DNA from: a virus
Virus record (IMG/VR): IMGVR_UViG_3300043446_003158
Coordinates: 1-64,000 of that record
Direction: 5' to 3' (one strand)
DNA: 64,000 bases
In this document: one piece after another, positions 36,401 through 45,656 of the stretch
Layout: each line of letters opens with the position of its first letter
Numbering within the stretch: the first letter of the stretch is position 1
Notes under the pieces: generated by a model
Told to the model about the DNA's origin: nothing
Databases searched by the model: none
Seen by the model: only the letters and a program-made list of their open reading frames with translations
Position numbers and translations under genes: made by a program

Positions 36401-39400
36401 GATCCACGATAATCACGCAATCCACAAAAAACATAAGAACCATTTTGTTTTAAAGACCAGTTATTAATACCAACCGTAGAAAGTGGAGTTGTTCTAGTAG
36501 TCCAAGCAATACTATCAGTAGAAGCGCGAAGTAAAGCACCAGATCCTAAAAGATCTAAACTTGATCTGGTAGCAGATTGAATAGTTCCACCTTGACCACC
36601 AATAATCCAAACATCAGTCAATTCACTTGTAGTAAGTATGAGAGAACTTCCAAATCCAGTTGTTCTTAAAACCCAATTTATAGTGTCAGTTGATGTTATT
36701 GTATTTCCAAATGGAGAAGATGCACTGGAAAGAACATATAAACCATTATCATAGTATCCACTAGAATATGTACCCGATGCTATTGCTGTCGCCTGTGTCC
36801 TTATAAACCAATTAATTGAATCGGTAGAAACTCTTATACCATTCGTAATATCGTATGTTAAGAATCTTTCACCATAAAGTAACATAGTTGAAGTTGCATT
36901 ACCAGATGCTGAAGTTCTTGCTATCCAAGATAAAGAGTCATCTGAACTAAAAACTTGACCATTTGCAGATAAAGTTAAAGAATATGTATTATTTCCATAC
37001 GCAACAGAAAGAATACTAGACGACCCAAATGATCCTATACCTTGCGTTCTTAATTCCCAAGTAATGTTGTCTGTTGAAGATATTAATGCAGATTGACTAA
37101 TTTGATTAGTTACTCTACTAAACACATAAGATGGTGTTGAAGAAAATTGATCTATGGATTCAATATTATATGGAGAAGTTCTAGTAACCCATGCTATAGT
37201 ATCAGTTGATGCTCTTAAAACTCCGCCAGTTCCAAGAGAAGATAATAGTAATGGTGTTGATATTGCTATTGCAGCATTTGATCCAGTAAATAGTCCACCT
37301 ATTAAAAATATACCATTTCCTGGCGATGCTATGTTTTGCCCCGCAATACCTGTAGTTCTCAATATCCATGTAATTGCATCAGTTGAAGATGCTGATGCCG
37401 CATTAAGAAGTGCAACACCATTTGAATATACAACAGGAGTATAAGATCCAATTATATTAGCAGTTGTTCGTATAACCCAACGAATTGAATCTGTAGATGT
37501 TAAAGTAACTTGATTTCCTGAAACAATATATTTTTGTTCAAATTCTGGAGCATATGTGGCAGAATATAAAAGATATCCAGTAGATGGCGATGTTCTGTAT
37601 ACCCAACTAATAGTATCAGTTGAAGCCATTATTATTCCACTATTACCAACAGCTAAGTAAGTGGTTGATCCGTCATAAGTAAATCCTCTTACAGCAGTAT
37701 TTCCAAAACCAGAAGTTCTTAATGTCCATATAACATTATCACTAGAAGCACAAATTATTCCATTATTAAATCCAAAATAATCCTGGCATCCAACTAAACT
37801 ATAAGACCCCACAGATTGTGTAGCTAAAAAAGTTGGGTTTGCAGACCCAAAAGGAGTTGTTCTAGCAACCCAAGAAATTCCATCTGTTGAAGCTTGTAAT
37901 GTAAATCCTGTTCCTAATTGAGATAATATATCTTGTCGTGAAGCAATAACAGTTGCTCCATTTCCACCTTGCATCCAAATATTATTTCCATATGCAGTTG
38001 TATTAATTGTAGATGATCCAAAACCAGAAGTTCTAATTACCCAAACAATGCTATCAGTCGAAGTTAATGAAACAGAAGATCCAGAAATAACAAAAACACC
38101 ACTATTATATTCAAGTGAAGTAACAGTATTAGTTGATAATCCCGATACAGTTCTAAGAACCCAAGCAATTGCGTCTGTAGATGATCTTACTAATCCATTC
38201 ACTCCCCCAATTACATATTTGTTTGAAGATTGATCTCCAGCATAAACAACTTGAGTAATTCCAGTCGCTCCAAATCCAGAAGTTCTAAACGTCCATGCAA
38301 TTCCATCAGTAGATGATCTTAAAGTTGCAGCAGGTCCAACTGCAAGGAAATTAACCGCAGGAAGAGCACCATATGCAAGATTATTAATTGCACTGGTTCC
38401 AAATCCAGAAGTTCTAAAGGTCCAGTTAATTGTATCTGTAGAGAATGATAAATCTCCAGTAATTGATGCTGCATAGTAATTACTATTCAAGAACGCAACA
38501 GCAGTAATTGCACTTGTTCCAAATCCAATAGTTCTAATAAACCAACTAATATTATCAGTAGAAGACGCTAAAATTCCACCAGCTCCCAAATAATTAGTAA
38601 ATCCACCAAGTGTATACCCAGAACCACTTGCAATTGGTCGATAAGCAGAAGCAGAAACACCTTGTATATTTGAACATGTTGTTCTTAAAACCCAATAAAT
38701 GGAATCGGATGAAGTTGCAATTAATGCTCCTGCACCCACACCATTTAATCTACTTGTAGTTGAAGATTGAACAAAACCATTTTGAGATCCAGATACGTGC
38801 AATTCATTGGCATAAGCAAGAGTTAAAAATCCATTAGCAGTAGTGCTTGTTCTAAATATCCAACTAATTGTATCTGTTGAAGTTTTAACTGTTCCATTTG
38901 GTCCACCAATTACATAACTATTAGAAATAGAATCAAAAGAAATAGTGCTAACACTTGTAGTTCCAAATCCAGTTGTTCTTAATGTCCAGGCAATCGCATC
39001 TGTTGAAACACTTAAAGCGCCAGAAGTTCCACCAGTAACATATCCATAAGTTGAATTGCTATAAATTAAGCTTAAAAATCCTGATGGTGCTGTACCAGCA
39101 GTTCTAAATGTCCATGCAATTCCATCTGTAGAAGACCTAGTTGTTCCGTTATTACCAACGGCAACAAATTTTTCTGATGTTGCATTACTAAATGTAACAG
39201 CTCCAATTGAAGTTGATCCAAATCCAGAAGTTCTAAATGTCCATGCAATAGTATCTGTTGAAGTTTTAATTGATGCCCCACCACATATAATATAAGTATG
39301 GGTACTATTAACAAATCCATATGCTAAAGAATAAACTTGACTAGTTCCAAATCCAGCAGTTCTTAAAGACCAACGAATACCATCACTAGAAGATGAAATT

Positions 39401-42400
39401 TGCCCAGTAGATCCACCATAAACATATGGAAATGGTGAACCAGAAGCATATAATAAAGCAGTTATAGAAGTTGATGCTGTTGATGATGTCCTTAAAACCC
39501 AATTAATAGTATTTGTAGAAACTGAAATCGTTCCAGATGCACCACCTAAAATAAAATTACTGCCGTCGTAAGTTGAGCAGTTAACATTTTCTGTAGCTCC
39601 AAATACTGCAGTTCTTAAGTTCCATGATGTATTATTGGATAATCCAACAGCAACAAATTCATTTGTAGAAGAATAATAAGAACTGCCGAATATACCAGTA
39701 GATCCAAATCCACTTGTAGTTCTAAAAGTCCACATTGTAGAACCATAAGATGTAATCAAATATTCGGATGATAAAGAAGACCAAGCAGATCCTTGAGGAG
39801 TAAAAGATCCAAATGCAACTGCGGTTGTTCTAATAATCCATATGATTGAATCTGACGAAGAAGCAACTTGATATGGGGAAATATTTCCAGTAGCAGCAAC
39901 ATATTTGTCACTTGCAGACGGTGCAGTTGAACCATAACTTAATGTATAAACTTGAGCATTTGCTACATTAAATGGAGTTGTTCTTAAACTCCAAACTCTA
40001 CTTACTGTTGATCCTCCGATTAAAAATTCTCCACCATTTAATGAAGACCATACTAAAGTACTAATTGCACTAGTTCCAAATCCAGAAGTTCTTTGAATCC
40101 AAACTACACCATCAGTTGATCCTGCAACAGAACCTTGAGATCCAAAAGCAGCTAAGTTACTTATCGTAGATGATGTTCTAAAATTGTAAACTATAGAAGA
40201 AATCGCACTAGTTCCAAATCCAGAAGTTCTAAATGTCCAAGTTGTTGTTGGTGTAAATCCTCCAATTAAATATTCACCTTGATTAGATTCTCCACCAAAA
40301 GAAGACCAAGTAGCAGAATCAATTCTTGTTGTTCCAAAACCACAAGTTCTTAAAACCCAACGAATACCATCAGTTGATCCACCAACAAATCCATTAGTTC
40401 CAGCAGATATAAAATTACTAATAGTTGAAGATGTTTTATTATTATTTGCTAAGTCCCATATGTGAGTTGTTCCAAATCCTGCGGTTCTTAAAGTCCAAAG
40501 AGTTGAAATTGTAGTAGCAGCAGCAGCTAAAAATTCTCCATTATTAAAAGAAGAATATGTTATAGTTGCAATAGAACTTGTCCCAAAACCAGAAGTTCTT
40601 AAAGACCATGCAATTGTATCTGTAGAAGATCTTAATGATCCCCCACTATAAGCATTAACAAAAAGATTAGGTGGAGAAAGAGTAGCTTTATTAGTATATG
40701 CAATTTGATTAACTTGTTGTGTTGTAACCGCAGTTCTTAAGATCCAAGTTGTTACGTTTCCAGAAAATCCACCAATTAAATATTCACCATTAAAATATGT
40801 TAGAGATGATATGGTGGTAGAACCAAATCCAGTTGCAGCAGGAGAAACCCATGCTATTGAGTCTGTAGATCCATATATAGAAGCACCAGTAACATAAGCA
40901 AAATTAGGAATTGTTGAAGAAGATTGATTATTAAATGTTACTAAATTAATCGCTGTTGCAACTCCAGATGTTCTTGCAGTCCAAGTTGTTGATGCTGTTG
41001 CATTACCACACAACAAATATTCATTGCTGAGTGTAGAATAAGTTAATCCTCCACTAGATCCAGATCCACCAACAGTGGTTCTTGCAAACCAAACAATTGC
41101 GTCAGTTGAAGATCCTAACCCATTTATTGTTGGACTAAGATAGACAAAATTACCATCAGTACTTGAATTTAAATTATTAGAAGTTACATAATTAATTACT
41201 GTGCTGCCTAAAGTTTGAACAGAAGTTCTTAAAGTCCAAACAGTAAGTGGTTGTAAAGTGCCACCTATTAAAAATTCATTAGAATTATAAGTAGCACCAG
41301 AAATAGAAGTAGAACCAAACCCAGAAGTTCTTAATTGCCAAATAACAGTATCAGTAGATGAAGCTAAAGTAGCACCAGCACCTCCAGCAATATAAGTTGT
41401 AATTCCACTTGATGGACTACCATTAGATGCTACTGCAATAATACTATTTGTAGAGAATATGGTTGTAGTTCTTACATACCATGTTACATCTGTAGCATAA
41501 CCACCTATTAAATATTCACCAACTTCTCCATTAAATGTTGAATATGTTAAACTAGTTACTGATGTTGATCCAAAACCAGAAGTTCTTAAAATCCAATTTA
41601 CCCCATCAGTAGATCCACCAACAGTTCCAGAAAGTCCAGAAAATACAAAATTACTATTAGTACTTGAATTTAAATTGTTAGACGCAACATTTAAAATATT
41701 GTTTGCATAATTAGCAGCAGTTCTTAAAGTCCAAACGGTAAGTGGTTGTAAAGTTCCACCTATTAAATATTCACCATAATTGTAAGTAAGACCAGTAATA
41801 GCAGTTGATCCAAACCCAGAAGTTCTTAATTCCCAAATAGTTCCATCAGTTGATGAAGTTAGAGTGGCACCTGCTCCACCCGCAACATAAGTTGTAATTC
41901 CACTTAATGGACTGCCATTGGATGTTAAAAAAGAAATAGAAGTAGAACCAAATCCAGAAGTTCTTAAAGACCATATAAAATAAGTTGCAGTACCACCTAT
42001 TAAAAATTCTTTATTATTGTATGGCGAATACGCTAATCCAGAAACATTTGTTGATCCAAATCCAGAAGTTCTAAAAGACCAAGCAATAGTATCAGTAGAA
42101 GACCTTAGTGGACCGCCTCCAGTACCAGGACCTGCAGCAACATAATAACTTGTATTACTTTCAAATAAATTTCCAGATGATAATAAAGTAATACTAGAAG
42201 ATCCAAATCCAGAAGTTCTTAAAATCCAATCAAAAGTATTACCATACCCAATCATGTAGTAAGGATTTAAATATCCAATGGCAGAAACTCCATATGTTTC
42301 AAGTCCAGAAGTTCTTAATTCCCACTGAATACCATCAGAAGAATTAGAAACGACTCCAGAAGAACTTACAGCAAGATATTTGTATGTTGATCCAAAAATA

Positions 42401-43596
42401 AGACCAGTGATTGCAGAAGAACCAAAACCACTTGCTGTTCTAAAAGTCCAAGCGATACCATCACTAGATGATTTTAATGTTCCACCAGTTCCAGCAATCA
42501 AATAACCTTCAGTTAATCCAGATCCATAAACCATGGATTGAATAAGACTGCTTCCAAATCCAGATGTTCTGAAAGTCCAAGATACAGAATCTGTAGATGA
42601 TCTTAATGTCCCACCGCTAGTTCCAGGACCAGATGCAAGATATAATGAATTTCCATATAAAAGATTATTAATTGCGCTACTTCCAAAACCAGAAGTTCTA
42701 AAAGACCATCCATTAAATCCTGAAGATATTGCCCCACCACCAGAACCACCAGATCCGTGTTTTCCACCATAATATAATGGATCAATTCCAGAACTACCAT
42801 TTCCTCCAGATGAACTTCCCCCAGATATTAAATAAGTATTATTAAATGCATAAGCAGTTACACTTCCACCAGAAACACCAGATTGTGTGCCATAAGATCC
42901 TCCACCACCACCAGAAGGGACTACCGTTTGACTTACATTTTCACCACTTCCAATCGCAGATCCAGATCCACCATCACCTCCAGTATAACCAACAGTATAA
43001 TTATAAGTTACAGAAGCTCCCCCAGGACCTTTGGTTGATCCAGAAGCTGCAGATCCACCAGCAGCATTAACAGAATAAGTAGTAGTTCCACTAGTTGAGT
43101 TTCCAGTCCAAGAAACTGTAGATGCATATCCAGCGGTTGGAGTTGTTCCCCCAGTTCCTCCTTTACCAACATCAACTGTAAATGTAGTTTCAGAAGATGC
43201 TATTTCAGAACGTCTAATTTCAAATTTAGCATATATACCACCACCACCACCTCCACCAGATGCACCACCAGTTGCAGTTTGCCCACCACCACCAGCACCA
43301 ACTAATTCAATTGTAAAAAACGATGCTGCAGGGGGAATGTAAAAAGTACTACTACCAATAGAAGTAAATTCTTGGTATCCTTTATATGTATTAGAACTTG
43401 AAGAAGAAAATCTAGAATCAACTGATTCCCAACTAGCAGTAACTATACCAACACTTGCAGAATCAATAACTAAGAAAGAATCCTGCACTGGATATGGTCT
43501 TGCAATTAAATCAACATAACGTCGGTTAACTGCATCATCTGAATTTAATATTGAAGAACTTACACCCGTAACTTTATTGCTATCTAATGAAGCCAT
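30454..43596 (-). CDS. Giant fibre/adhesin: Gly-rich domain split by about 4,000 residues of Asp-box repeats
   Basis: The 4380-residue product starts DSNKVTGVSSSILNSDDAVNRRYVD, which its two neighbours also show in weaker form. A Gly-rich domain (about residues 75-300) follows. From about 300 to 4335 runs a repeat with core STDxIxWxxRTSGFG, then a YxxGGxxG strand, a unit of about 47 residues. SxDxxxW is the Asp-box seen in sialidase-type beta-propellers. A last 45 residues, GEPVSAAGNGGDG to GYVRITWW, resume the Gly-rich domain. From the period I estimate about 80 units. Roughly every 236 residues a longer pattern recurs. It is most likely a distal receptor-binding fibre. Confidence 0.85.
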   Translation of the reverse strand: MASLDSNKVTGVSSSILNSDDAVNRRYVDLIARPYPVQDSFLVIDSASVGIVTASWESVDSRFSSSSSNTYKGYQEFTSIGSSTFYIPPAASFFTIELVGAGGGGQTATGGASGGGGGGGIYAKFEIRRSEIASSETTFTVDVGKGGTGGTTPTAGYASTVSWTGNSTSGTTTYSVNAAGGSAASGSTKGPGGASVTYNYTVGYTGGDGGSGSAIGSGENVSQTVVPSGGGGGSYGTQSGVSGGSVTAYAFNNTYLISGGSSSGGNGSSGIDPLYYGGKHGSGGSGGGAISSGFNGWSFRTSGFGSSAINNLLYGNSLYLASGPGTSGGTLRSSTDSVSWTFRTSGFGSSLIQSMVYGSGLTEGYLIAGTGGTLKSSSDGIAWTFRTASGFGSSAITGLIFGSTYKYLAVSSSGVVSNSSDGIQWELRTSGLETYGVSAIGYLNPYYMIGYGNTFDWILRTSGFGSSSITLLSSGNLFESNTSYYVAAGPGTGGGPLRSSTDTIAWSFRTSGFGSTNVSGLAYSPYNNKEFLIGGTATYFIWSLRTSGFGSTSISFLTSNGSPLSGITTYVAGGAGATLTSSTDGTIWELRTSGFGSTAITGLTYNYGEYLIGGTLQPLTVWTLRTAANYANNILNVASNNLNSSTNSNFVFSGLSGTVGGSTDGVNWILRTSGFGSTSVTSLTYSTFNGEVGEYLIGGYATDVTWYVRTTTIFSTNSIIAVASNGSPSSGITTYIAGGAGATLASSTDTVIWQLRTSGFGSTSISGATYNSNEFLIGGTLQPLTVWTLRTSVQTLGSTVINYVTSNNLNSSTDGNFVYLSPTINGLGSSTDAIVWFARTTVGGSGSSGGLTYSTLSNEYLLCGNATASTTWTARTSGVATAINLVTFNNQSSSTIPNFAYVTGASIYGSTDSIAWVSPAATGFGSTTISSLTYFNGEYLIGGFSGNVTTWILRTAVTTQQVNQIAYTNKATLSPPNLFVNAYSGGSLRSSTDTIAWSLRTSGFGTSSIATITYSSFNNGEFLAAAATTISTLWTLRTAGFGTTHIWDLANNNKTSSTISNFISAGTNGFVGGSTDGIRWVLRTCGFGTTRIDSATWSSFGGESNQGEYLIGGFTPTTTWTFRTSGFGTSAISSIVYNFRTSSTISNLAAFGSQGSVAGSTDGVVWIQRTSGFGTSAISTLVWSSLNGGEFLIGGSTVSRVWSLRTTPFNVANAQVYTLSYGSTAPSASDKYVAATGNISPYQVASSSDSIIWIIRTTAVAFGSFTPQGSAWSSLSSEYLITSYGSTMWTFRTTSGFGSTGIFGSSYYSSTNEFVAVGLSNNTSWNLRTAVFGATENVNCSTYDGSNFILGGASGTISVSTNTINWVLRTSSTASTSITALLYASGSPFPYVYGGSTGQISSSSDGIRWSLRTAGFGTSQVYSLAYGFVNSTHTYIICGGASIKTSTDTIAWTFRTSGFGSTSIGAVTFSNATSEKFVAVGNNGTTRSSTDGIAWTFRTAGTAPSGFLSLIYSNSTYGYVTGGTSGALSVSTDAIAWTLRTTGFGTTSVSTISFDSISNSYVIGGPNGTVKTSTDTISWIFRTSTTANGFLTLAYANELHVSGSQNGFVQSSTTSRLNGVGAGALIATSSDSIYWVLRTTCSNIQGVSASAYRPIASGSGYTLGGFTNYLGAGGILASSTDNISWFIRTIGFGTSAITAVAFLNSNYYAASITGDLSFSTDTINWTFRTSGFGTSAINNLAYGALPAVNFLAVGPAATLRSSTDGIAWTFRTSGFGATGITQVVYAGDQSSNKYVIGGVNGLVRSSTDAIAWVLRTVSGLSTNTVTSLEYNSGVFVISGSSVSLTSTDSIVWVIRTSGFGSSTINTTAYGNNIWMQGGNGATVIASRQDILSQLGTGFTLQASTDGISWVARTTPFGSANPTFLATQSVGSYSLVGCQDYFGFNNGIICASSDNVIWTLRTSGFGNTAVRGFTYDGSTTYLAVGNSGIIMASTDTISWVYRTSPSTGYLLYSATYAPEFEQKYIVSGNQVTLTSTDSIRWVIRTTANIIGSYTPVVYSNGVALLNAASASSTDAITWILRTTGIAGQNIASPGNGIFLIGGLFTGSNAAIAISTPLLLSSLGTGGVLRASTDTIAWVTRTSPYNIESIDQFSSTPSYVFSRVTNQISQSALISSTDNITWELRTQGIGSFGSSSILSVAYGNNTYSLTLSANGQVFSSDDSLSWIARTSASGNATSTMLLYGERFLTYDITNGIRVSTDSINWFIRTQATAIASGTYSSGYYDNGLYVLSSASSPFGNTITSTDTINWVLRTTGFGSSLILTTSELTDVWIIGGQGGTIQSATRSSLDLLGSGALLRASTDSIAWTTRTTPLSTVGINNWSLKQNGSYVFCGLRDYRGSNTALALSTDNVIWTLRTTGLLGNQLVYGSLYDGSNYLVTSDLGGIAISSDSIFWTLRTSGFGTSAIYIAQYASDQSQRYLIAGANSTIASSTDAITWFIRTLGFAGSDVRDINYSNNVYLANLTTALLVSTDTITWQLRTSVFTNINAITYHSLLDSYVVGGDNGAMEYATASLVKSNGTGAFLRASTDSIAWVTRTAPYNTQNAGAIEFGGSYVVFQSPDYSGNGTNICVSTDNIIWILRTTGLDGDQIRSLWYASGQTNPYIAAGTRGSFIVSSDTISWTLRTTGYQTATITSLTFGSLPSSTYVIGLNTGEIATSTDSITWEAGNAAGGLSTNVSKLYYSNGDYLCVSNGTTNYVASSTNGIMWVLRTNATTTASYNAIISNSTGSEFLIGSTGGSVQYATSSSISLGTGGILRASADLSSWTTRTTTYDSLSVTYLNAAGSYVFGNLSNYYGGTGADLIMSTNNISWSLLNTGLGTGVNSILYDGTNYVAAGAIGSLATSTDTISWTLRTAGFGTSTINGISYGSDKVEKYVAIGVNGTLRSSTDSISWSIRTSGFGTSTITSILYRSPFYLIAGAQGRNQTSTDGITWIIRTTTGFGTSQINSVTYGNNNYLMVGGSGIMNSSINLSYGYGGVIGASTDSIIWVLRTSPTGIIGISAIESVGSYVLAGSSDITGGSGGLIASTNNIIWQFRSSGFGISAINAFTYGSLPTDTYVAAGASGTLMTSTDTISWTLQTSGFGTTSISSLTYSSSPSATYVAGGPSGTLTSSTDGIAWTLRTTGLGTTTINAVNSYSGTYVIAASNGRTLTSTDTIVWILRTNSGFGTSAITDIAYGSGADVWIASGNSGNLIMTSNHLSIRNLGTGGLLRASTDSIAWVTRTTSASVQAISVMEKEGSYSIATGTNSLSQTIITVSTDNIIWVLRTSGFGTTAINAFTYGSLPTDTYVAAGASGTLMTSTDTISWTLQTSGFGTSNLASLAYGTVGPSSQPYYVVGSAGGAIGASTDAIAWTIRTSGAGFGTSTANVASYINFDLDAFVVGGSSGRILTSTDSFVWILRTSGFGTSSINCIASGGSGFNSTYIIGGVNGTLASSTGPILYGLGAGSLISASTDSISWQIRTTPLSNQNTTDLEYSGSYVLAHTTNYLGQSGGLIVSTNNIIWVLRTSGFGLTAINAFTYGSLPTDTYVAAGASGTLMTSTDTISWTLQTSGFGATNINGLAYGNQPTSTYVAAGNNATIMTSTDAIAWAFRTTPSGLGTTTINSVRYYDGAYVIAANTGRSLTSTDGIVWIMRTTGSATANLCLTYGSGADVWLMAGVISTNATIMTSNHLSIRNLGTGGLLRASTDSIAWVTRTTSASVQAISVMEKEGSYSIATGTNSLSQTIITVSTDNIIWVLRTSGFGTTAINAFTYGSLPTDTYVAAGASGTLMTSTDTISWTLQTSGFLTNSINNLAYGSSPTTTYVASGTSGRLATSTDGIAWTIRTTGFGTSSINSLMYINDTNIYVIGGQSGTNRISTDAISWVIRTTTGFGSSSISAMTYGGTLALIGGGLNGLLNSAVIKTLTYGSSGALLAASTDTISWSLRTSPIEIFSLSTIKQVGSYVLASALDGASQRQIIASTNNIIWVLRTSGFGTTAINAFTYGSLPTDTYVASGDSGTLMTSTDTIRWTLQTSGFGTSNIQSLVYSSSPTTTYVAIGIKGTLTTSTDAIAWTLRTTGFGTSDINSISYNNNLYVIGGANGTVSISTDAIIWRFRTSGFGSSTINTMTYLNDIFVIGGINATMSSASYIGLTEGNGRMVVSTDTISWQSRTVKNNLQTFNSVYSINSSGTRYLIGGTDNSNQPILIYSTDSISWQLRTSGFGSTAINGFAHDGLYYAAIGGSTIVYSTDAITWRLRTSTYGGFGSTAISAIVYGNSLYLVGGPQATMSSFNGGEPVSAAGNGGDGTRGGGGGGGGYSVENNLSGTGGNGGDGYVRITWW
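32059..32421 (-). repeat. 363-bp segment duplicated at 33478-33840
   Basis: By eye the 363 bases match 33478-33840 at a constant offset of 1419 bp (473 codons, about two 236-residue super-repeats). The two ends of the match are clear changes of sequence. Neighbouring units are far less alike, so this copy is recent or is kept alike by recombination. Confidence 0.8.
33478..33840 (-). repeat. Second copy of the 363-bp duplicated segment
   Basis: Partner of 32059-32421. It encodes the stretch from an NLGTGGLLRAST unit through to a TSTDTISWTLQTSGF unit. A less similar super-repeat lies between the two copies. Confidence 0.8.
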
Positions 43597-43618
43597 TTAA
43601 TTACTTTTACCGTAAAAA

Positions 43619-43626
43619 TATTTATC
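43619..43626 (-). promoter_or_regulatory. Candidate late promoter (GATAAATA)
   Basis: GATAAATA lies 23 nt before the giant fibre ATG and overlaps the stop region of the Gly-rich gene upstream. One base differs from T4 late TATAAATA. A structural gene is where a late promoter is expected. Confidence 0.4.
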
Positions 43627-44587
43627 AGAACCAAGTGACCCTAACAAAACCATTTCCACCATTTCCACCTGTTCCAAACCCAGATACAACACTTCCACCT
43701 CCTCCACCACCACTTCCGCGACTACCTTGTCCTCCTGCTCCAGCACCACTAGTATTAACAGCACCTCCTCCCCCACCACCATATCCATAATTAATTCCAT
43801 CTATTGCGGTGGAAGAAGTTCCATTAGCATTTCCAGAACCACCAGATGCCGCTAGTGTATTTCCATACAAACTTATAGATCCTCCTGATCCACCAGTATA
43901 AGAAGTAGAAGTAGTGGATCTTGCACCTGAACCTCCACCAGTTGCTTGATATGAATTACTTTGTGCAGTAGCAGAACTACCAGTTCCATCTGTAGCTCTT
44001 CCAGAAGCTCCAGCAAGTCCCACAGTAGTGTAGTGCCTACCAGTTTGAAATCCTTGAGATAATGCAGCAACTCCAGAAGAACCAGCGCCCAATGAAGTTA
44101 GAGTTACAACTCCAACTGTATTGTTTGAAGTAAATGAAACTGTAGAAGCAACTCCTGCAGATCCAGATTGTCCATCAGAAATTCCACCTGTTCCACCAGA
44201 ACCAACTATAATTGTTAAATCGGAATTAATTAAATTAGTTGGTATATACCAACTAGTATAAGATCCAGATCCACCACCATGTCCAGAAGTTCCATTACTA
44301 GCACCAGATCCACCTCCGCCACCTCCTCCCATTATTTCAATAAACAAAATATTAGATCCAGAATAAACTGTAAAAGTTTGCTGTCCTACAGAAGTAAATT
44401 CTTGACTGTTTGATATATAATTCCATGATTGTGATATTCCATCAGTAGAATATAAATATTTTCCACTATTTCCAGTTACAGATGGTATTGGAACAACTTG
44501 ATCAACATATTGTTTATTGACAACTTCAGTTAATTCAAAAACATTTGTTGTTATTCCAGATATTTTGTTAGAATGTGCGGTTGTCAT
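43625..44587 (-). CDS. Gly-rich fibre/adhesin protein (320 aa)
   Basis: The start SNKISGITTNVFELTEVVNKQYVDQ and the end GGNGGNGFVRVTWF frame a domain of poly-Gly turns and beta segments (SGSNILFIEIMGGGGGGG, then repeated GGSGG blocks). It equals the Gly-rich part of the 4380-residue neighbour without the Asp-box insertion. Proteins of this kind are common next to cyanophage tail-fibre genes and may be adhesins. It has a GAGAGG ribosome site before ATG 44587. Confidence 0.8.
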   Translation of the reverse strand: MTTAHSNKISGITTNVFELTEVVNKQYVDQVVPIPSVTGNSGKYLYSTDGISQSWNYISNSQEFTSVGQQTFTVYSGSNILFIEIMGGGGGGGSGASNGTSGHGGGSGSYTSWYIPTNLINSDLTIIVGSGGTGGISDGQSGSAGVASTVSFTSNNTVGVVTLTSLGAGSSGVAALSQGFQTGRHYTTVGLAGASGRATDGTGSSATAQSNSYQATGGGSGARSTTSTSYTGGSGGSISLYGNTLAASGGSGNANGTSSTAIDGINYGYGGGGGGAVNTSGAGAGGQGSRGSGGGGGGSVVSGFGTGGNGGNGFVRVTWF

Positions 44588-44590
44588 GTC

Positions 44591-45652
44591 TTATCCTCTC
44601 CACATTATCATTACATATCCAGCACCGCCATTTCCACCATTTCCAGATGCTTGACTTCCAAAAACAGAATTTCCTTGTCCTCCTCCTCCGCCGCCGCCGC
44701 CACCACCACGAGTACCAACTCCTCCAGGAGTTCCACTAGCTTGAGAACCTGGTCCTCCTGAACCACCATATCCATATGATAATCCAGTGATTGCAGTAGA
44801 AGCTCTAGACGTAGTTGTTGTTTGATAAGTATTATTGTATACATATATTGCTCCACCAACTCCCTGTACATAATCAGATCCAGCATTTGATCCTCCCCCA
44901 CCTCCACCAGTACACTGATATCTTGAACTCATATTAGTTCCATTACCAGCAGTTTGTATATTTGGTGCGGAAATTCTTGCGCCTCTACCACCAGCAGTTC
45001 CAGCAGTGGCCCAAACATAGTTAGGATCAGTGGTAATTACTCCACCAGGACCACCAGCGCCACCTACAGATGGAGCAGTATTGCCTCCAATTCCAGCACC
45101 TCCACCAGATCCACCAGGAGCTGTTAGTGTATAAGTATATCCCCCAGTTCCAGTCCAAGAAACTGTCGTAGATCCTCCTGCAGTTCCTACAGTTCCACTT
45201 GAACCTGCTGCTGGTGATCCAGGTCCACCAGGTCCACCCGCACCAACAGTAATATCTATTGTAGATCCTGTTATATTAGATCTGGGAATTATCCACATTG
45301 CAGAAGATCCTCCTCCGCCGCCACCTCCACCAGAATCATATCCATAAAATCCACTTGGTCCACTACCTCCACCACCTCCGCCACCTCCACCGCCAGTTAA
45401 AATAAAAGTAAATTCTTTAGCTTGAGTAGGTATTGTGAAGGTTGAACTTCCAGAAGTTGTATATTGAATATATGAAGTAATTCCAACCCAAGAGTTTGTA
45501 GATCCATCTGTATAAAGAAATTCATAAATTTCAGTGCTAGTTGGAGTTGTTATAGTATTCATACCGTCTACATGTTCTTTGTAGACTGCATCATAAGAAT
45601 CAACTGTAGTTGTTATACCACTAATATGAGTATTACCTATACTTACTGGCAT
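44591..45652 (-). CDS. Gly-rich fibre/adhesin protein (353 aa)
   Basis: A third member of the family, with start NTHISGITTTVDSYDAVYKEHVD, a TIPTQAKEFTFILTGGGGGGGG strand, and end GGNGGAGYVMIMWRG. It lies directly behind the collagen-like gene with a 4-bp gap and 3 bp before the next paralogue. Three tandem copies suggest diversification of receptor-binding tips. Confidence 0.8.
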   Translation of the reverse strand: MPVSIGNTHISGITTTVDSYDAVYKEHVDGMNTITTPTSTEIYEFLYTDGSTNSWVGITSYIQYTTSGSSTFTIPTQAKEFTFILTGGGGGGGGGGSGPSGFYGYDSGGGGGGGGSSAMWIIPRSNITGSTIDITVGAGGPGGPGSPAAGSSGTVGTAGGSTTVSWTGTGGYTYTLTAPGGSGGGAGIGGNTAPSVGGAGGPGGVITTDPNYVWATAGTAGGRGARISAPNIQTAGNGTNMSSRYQCTGGGGGGSNAGSDYVQGVGGAIYVYNNTYQTTTTSRASTAITGLSYGYGGSGGPGSQASGTPGGVGTRGGGGGGGGGGQGNSVFGSQASGNGGNGGAGYVMIMWRG

Positions 45653-45656
45653 TTTT

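Noticed and set aside
30454-43596. Possible tandem array of separate small genes
   Set aside because: One uninterrupted frame runs the full length with a single start and shared ends.
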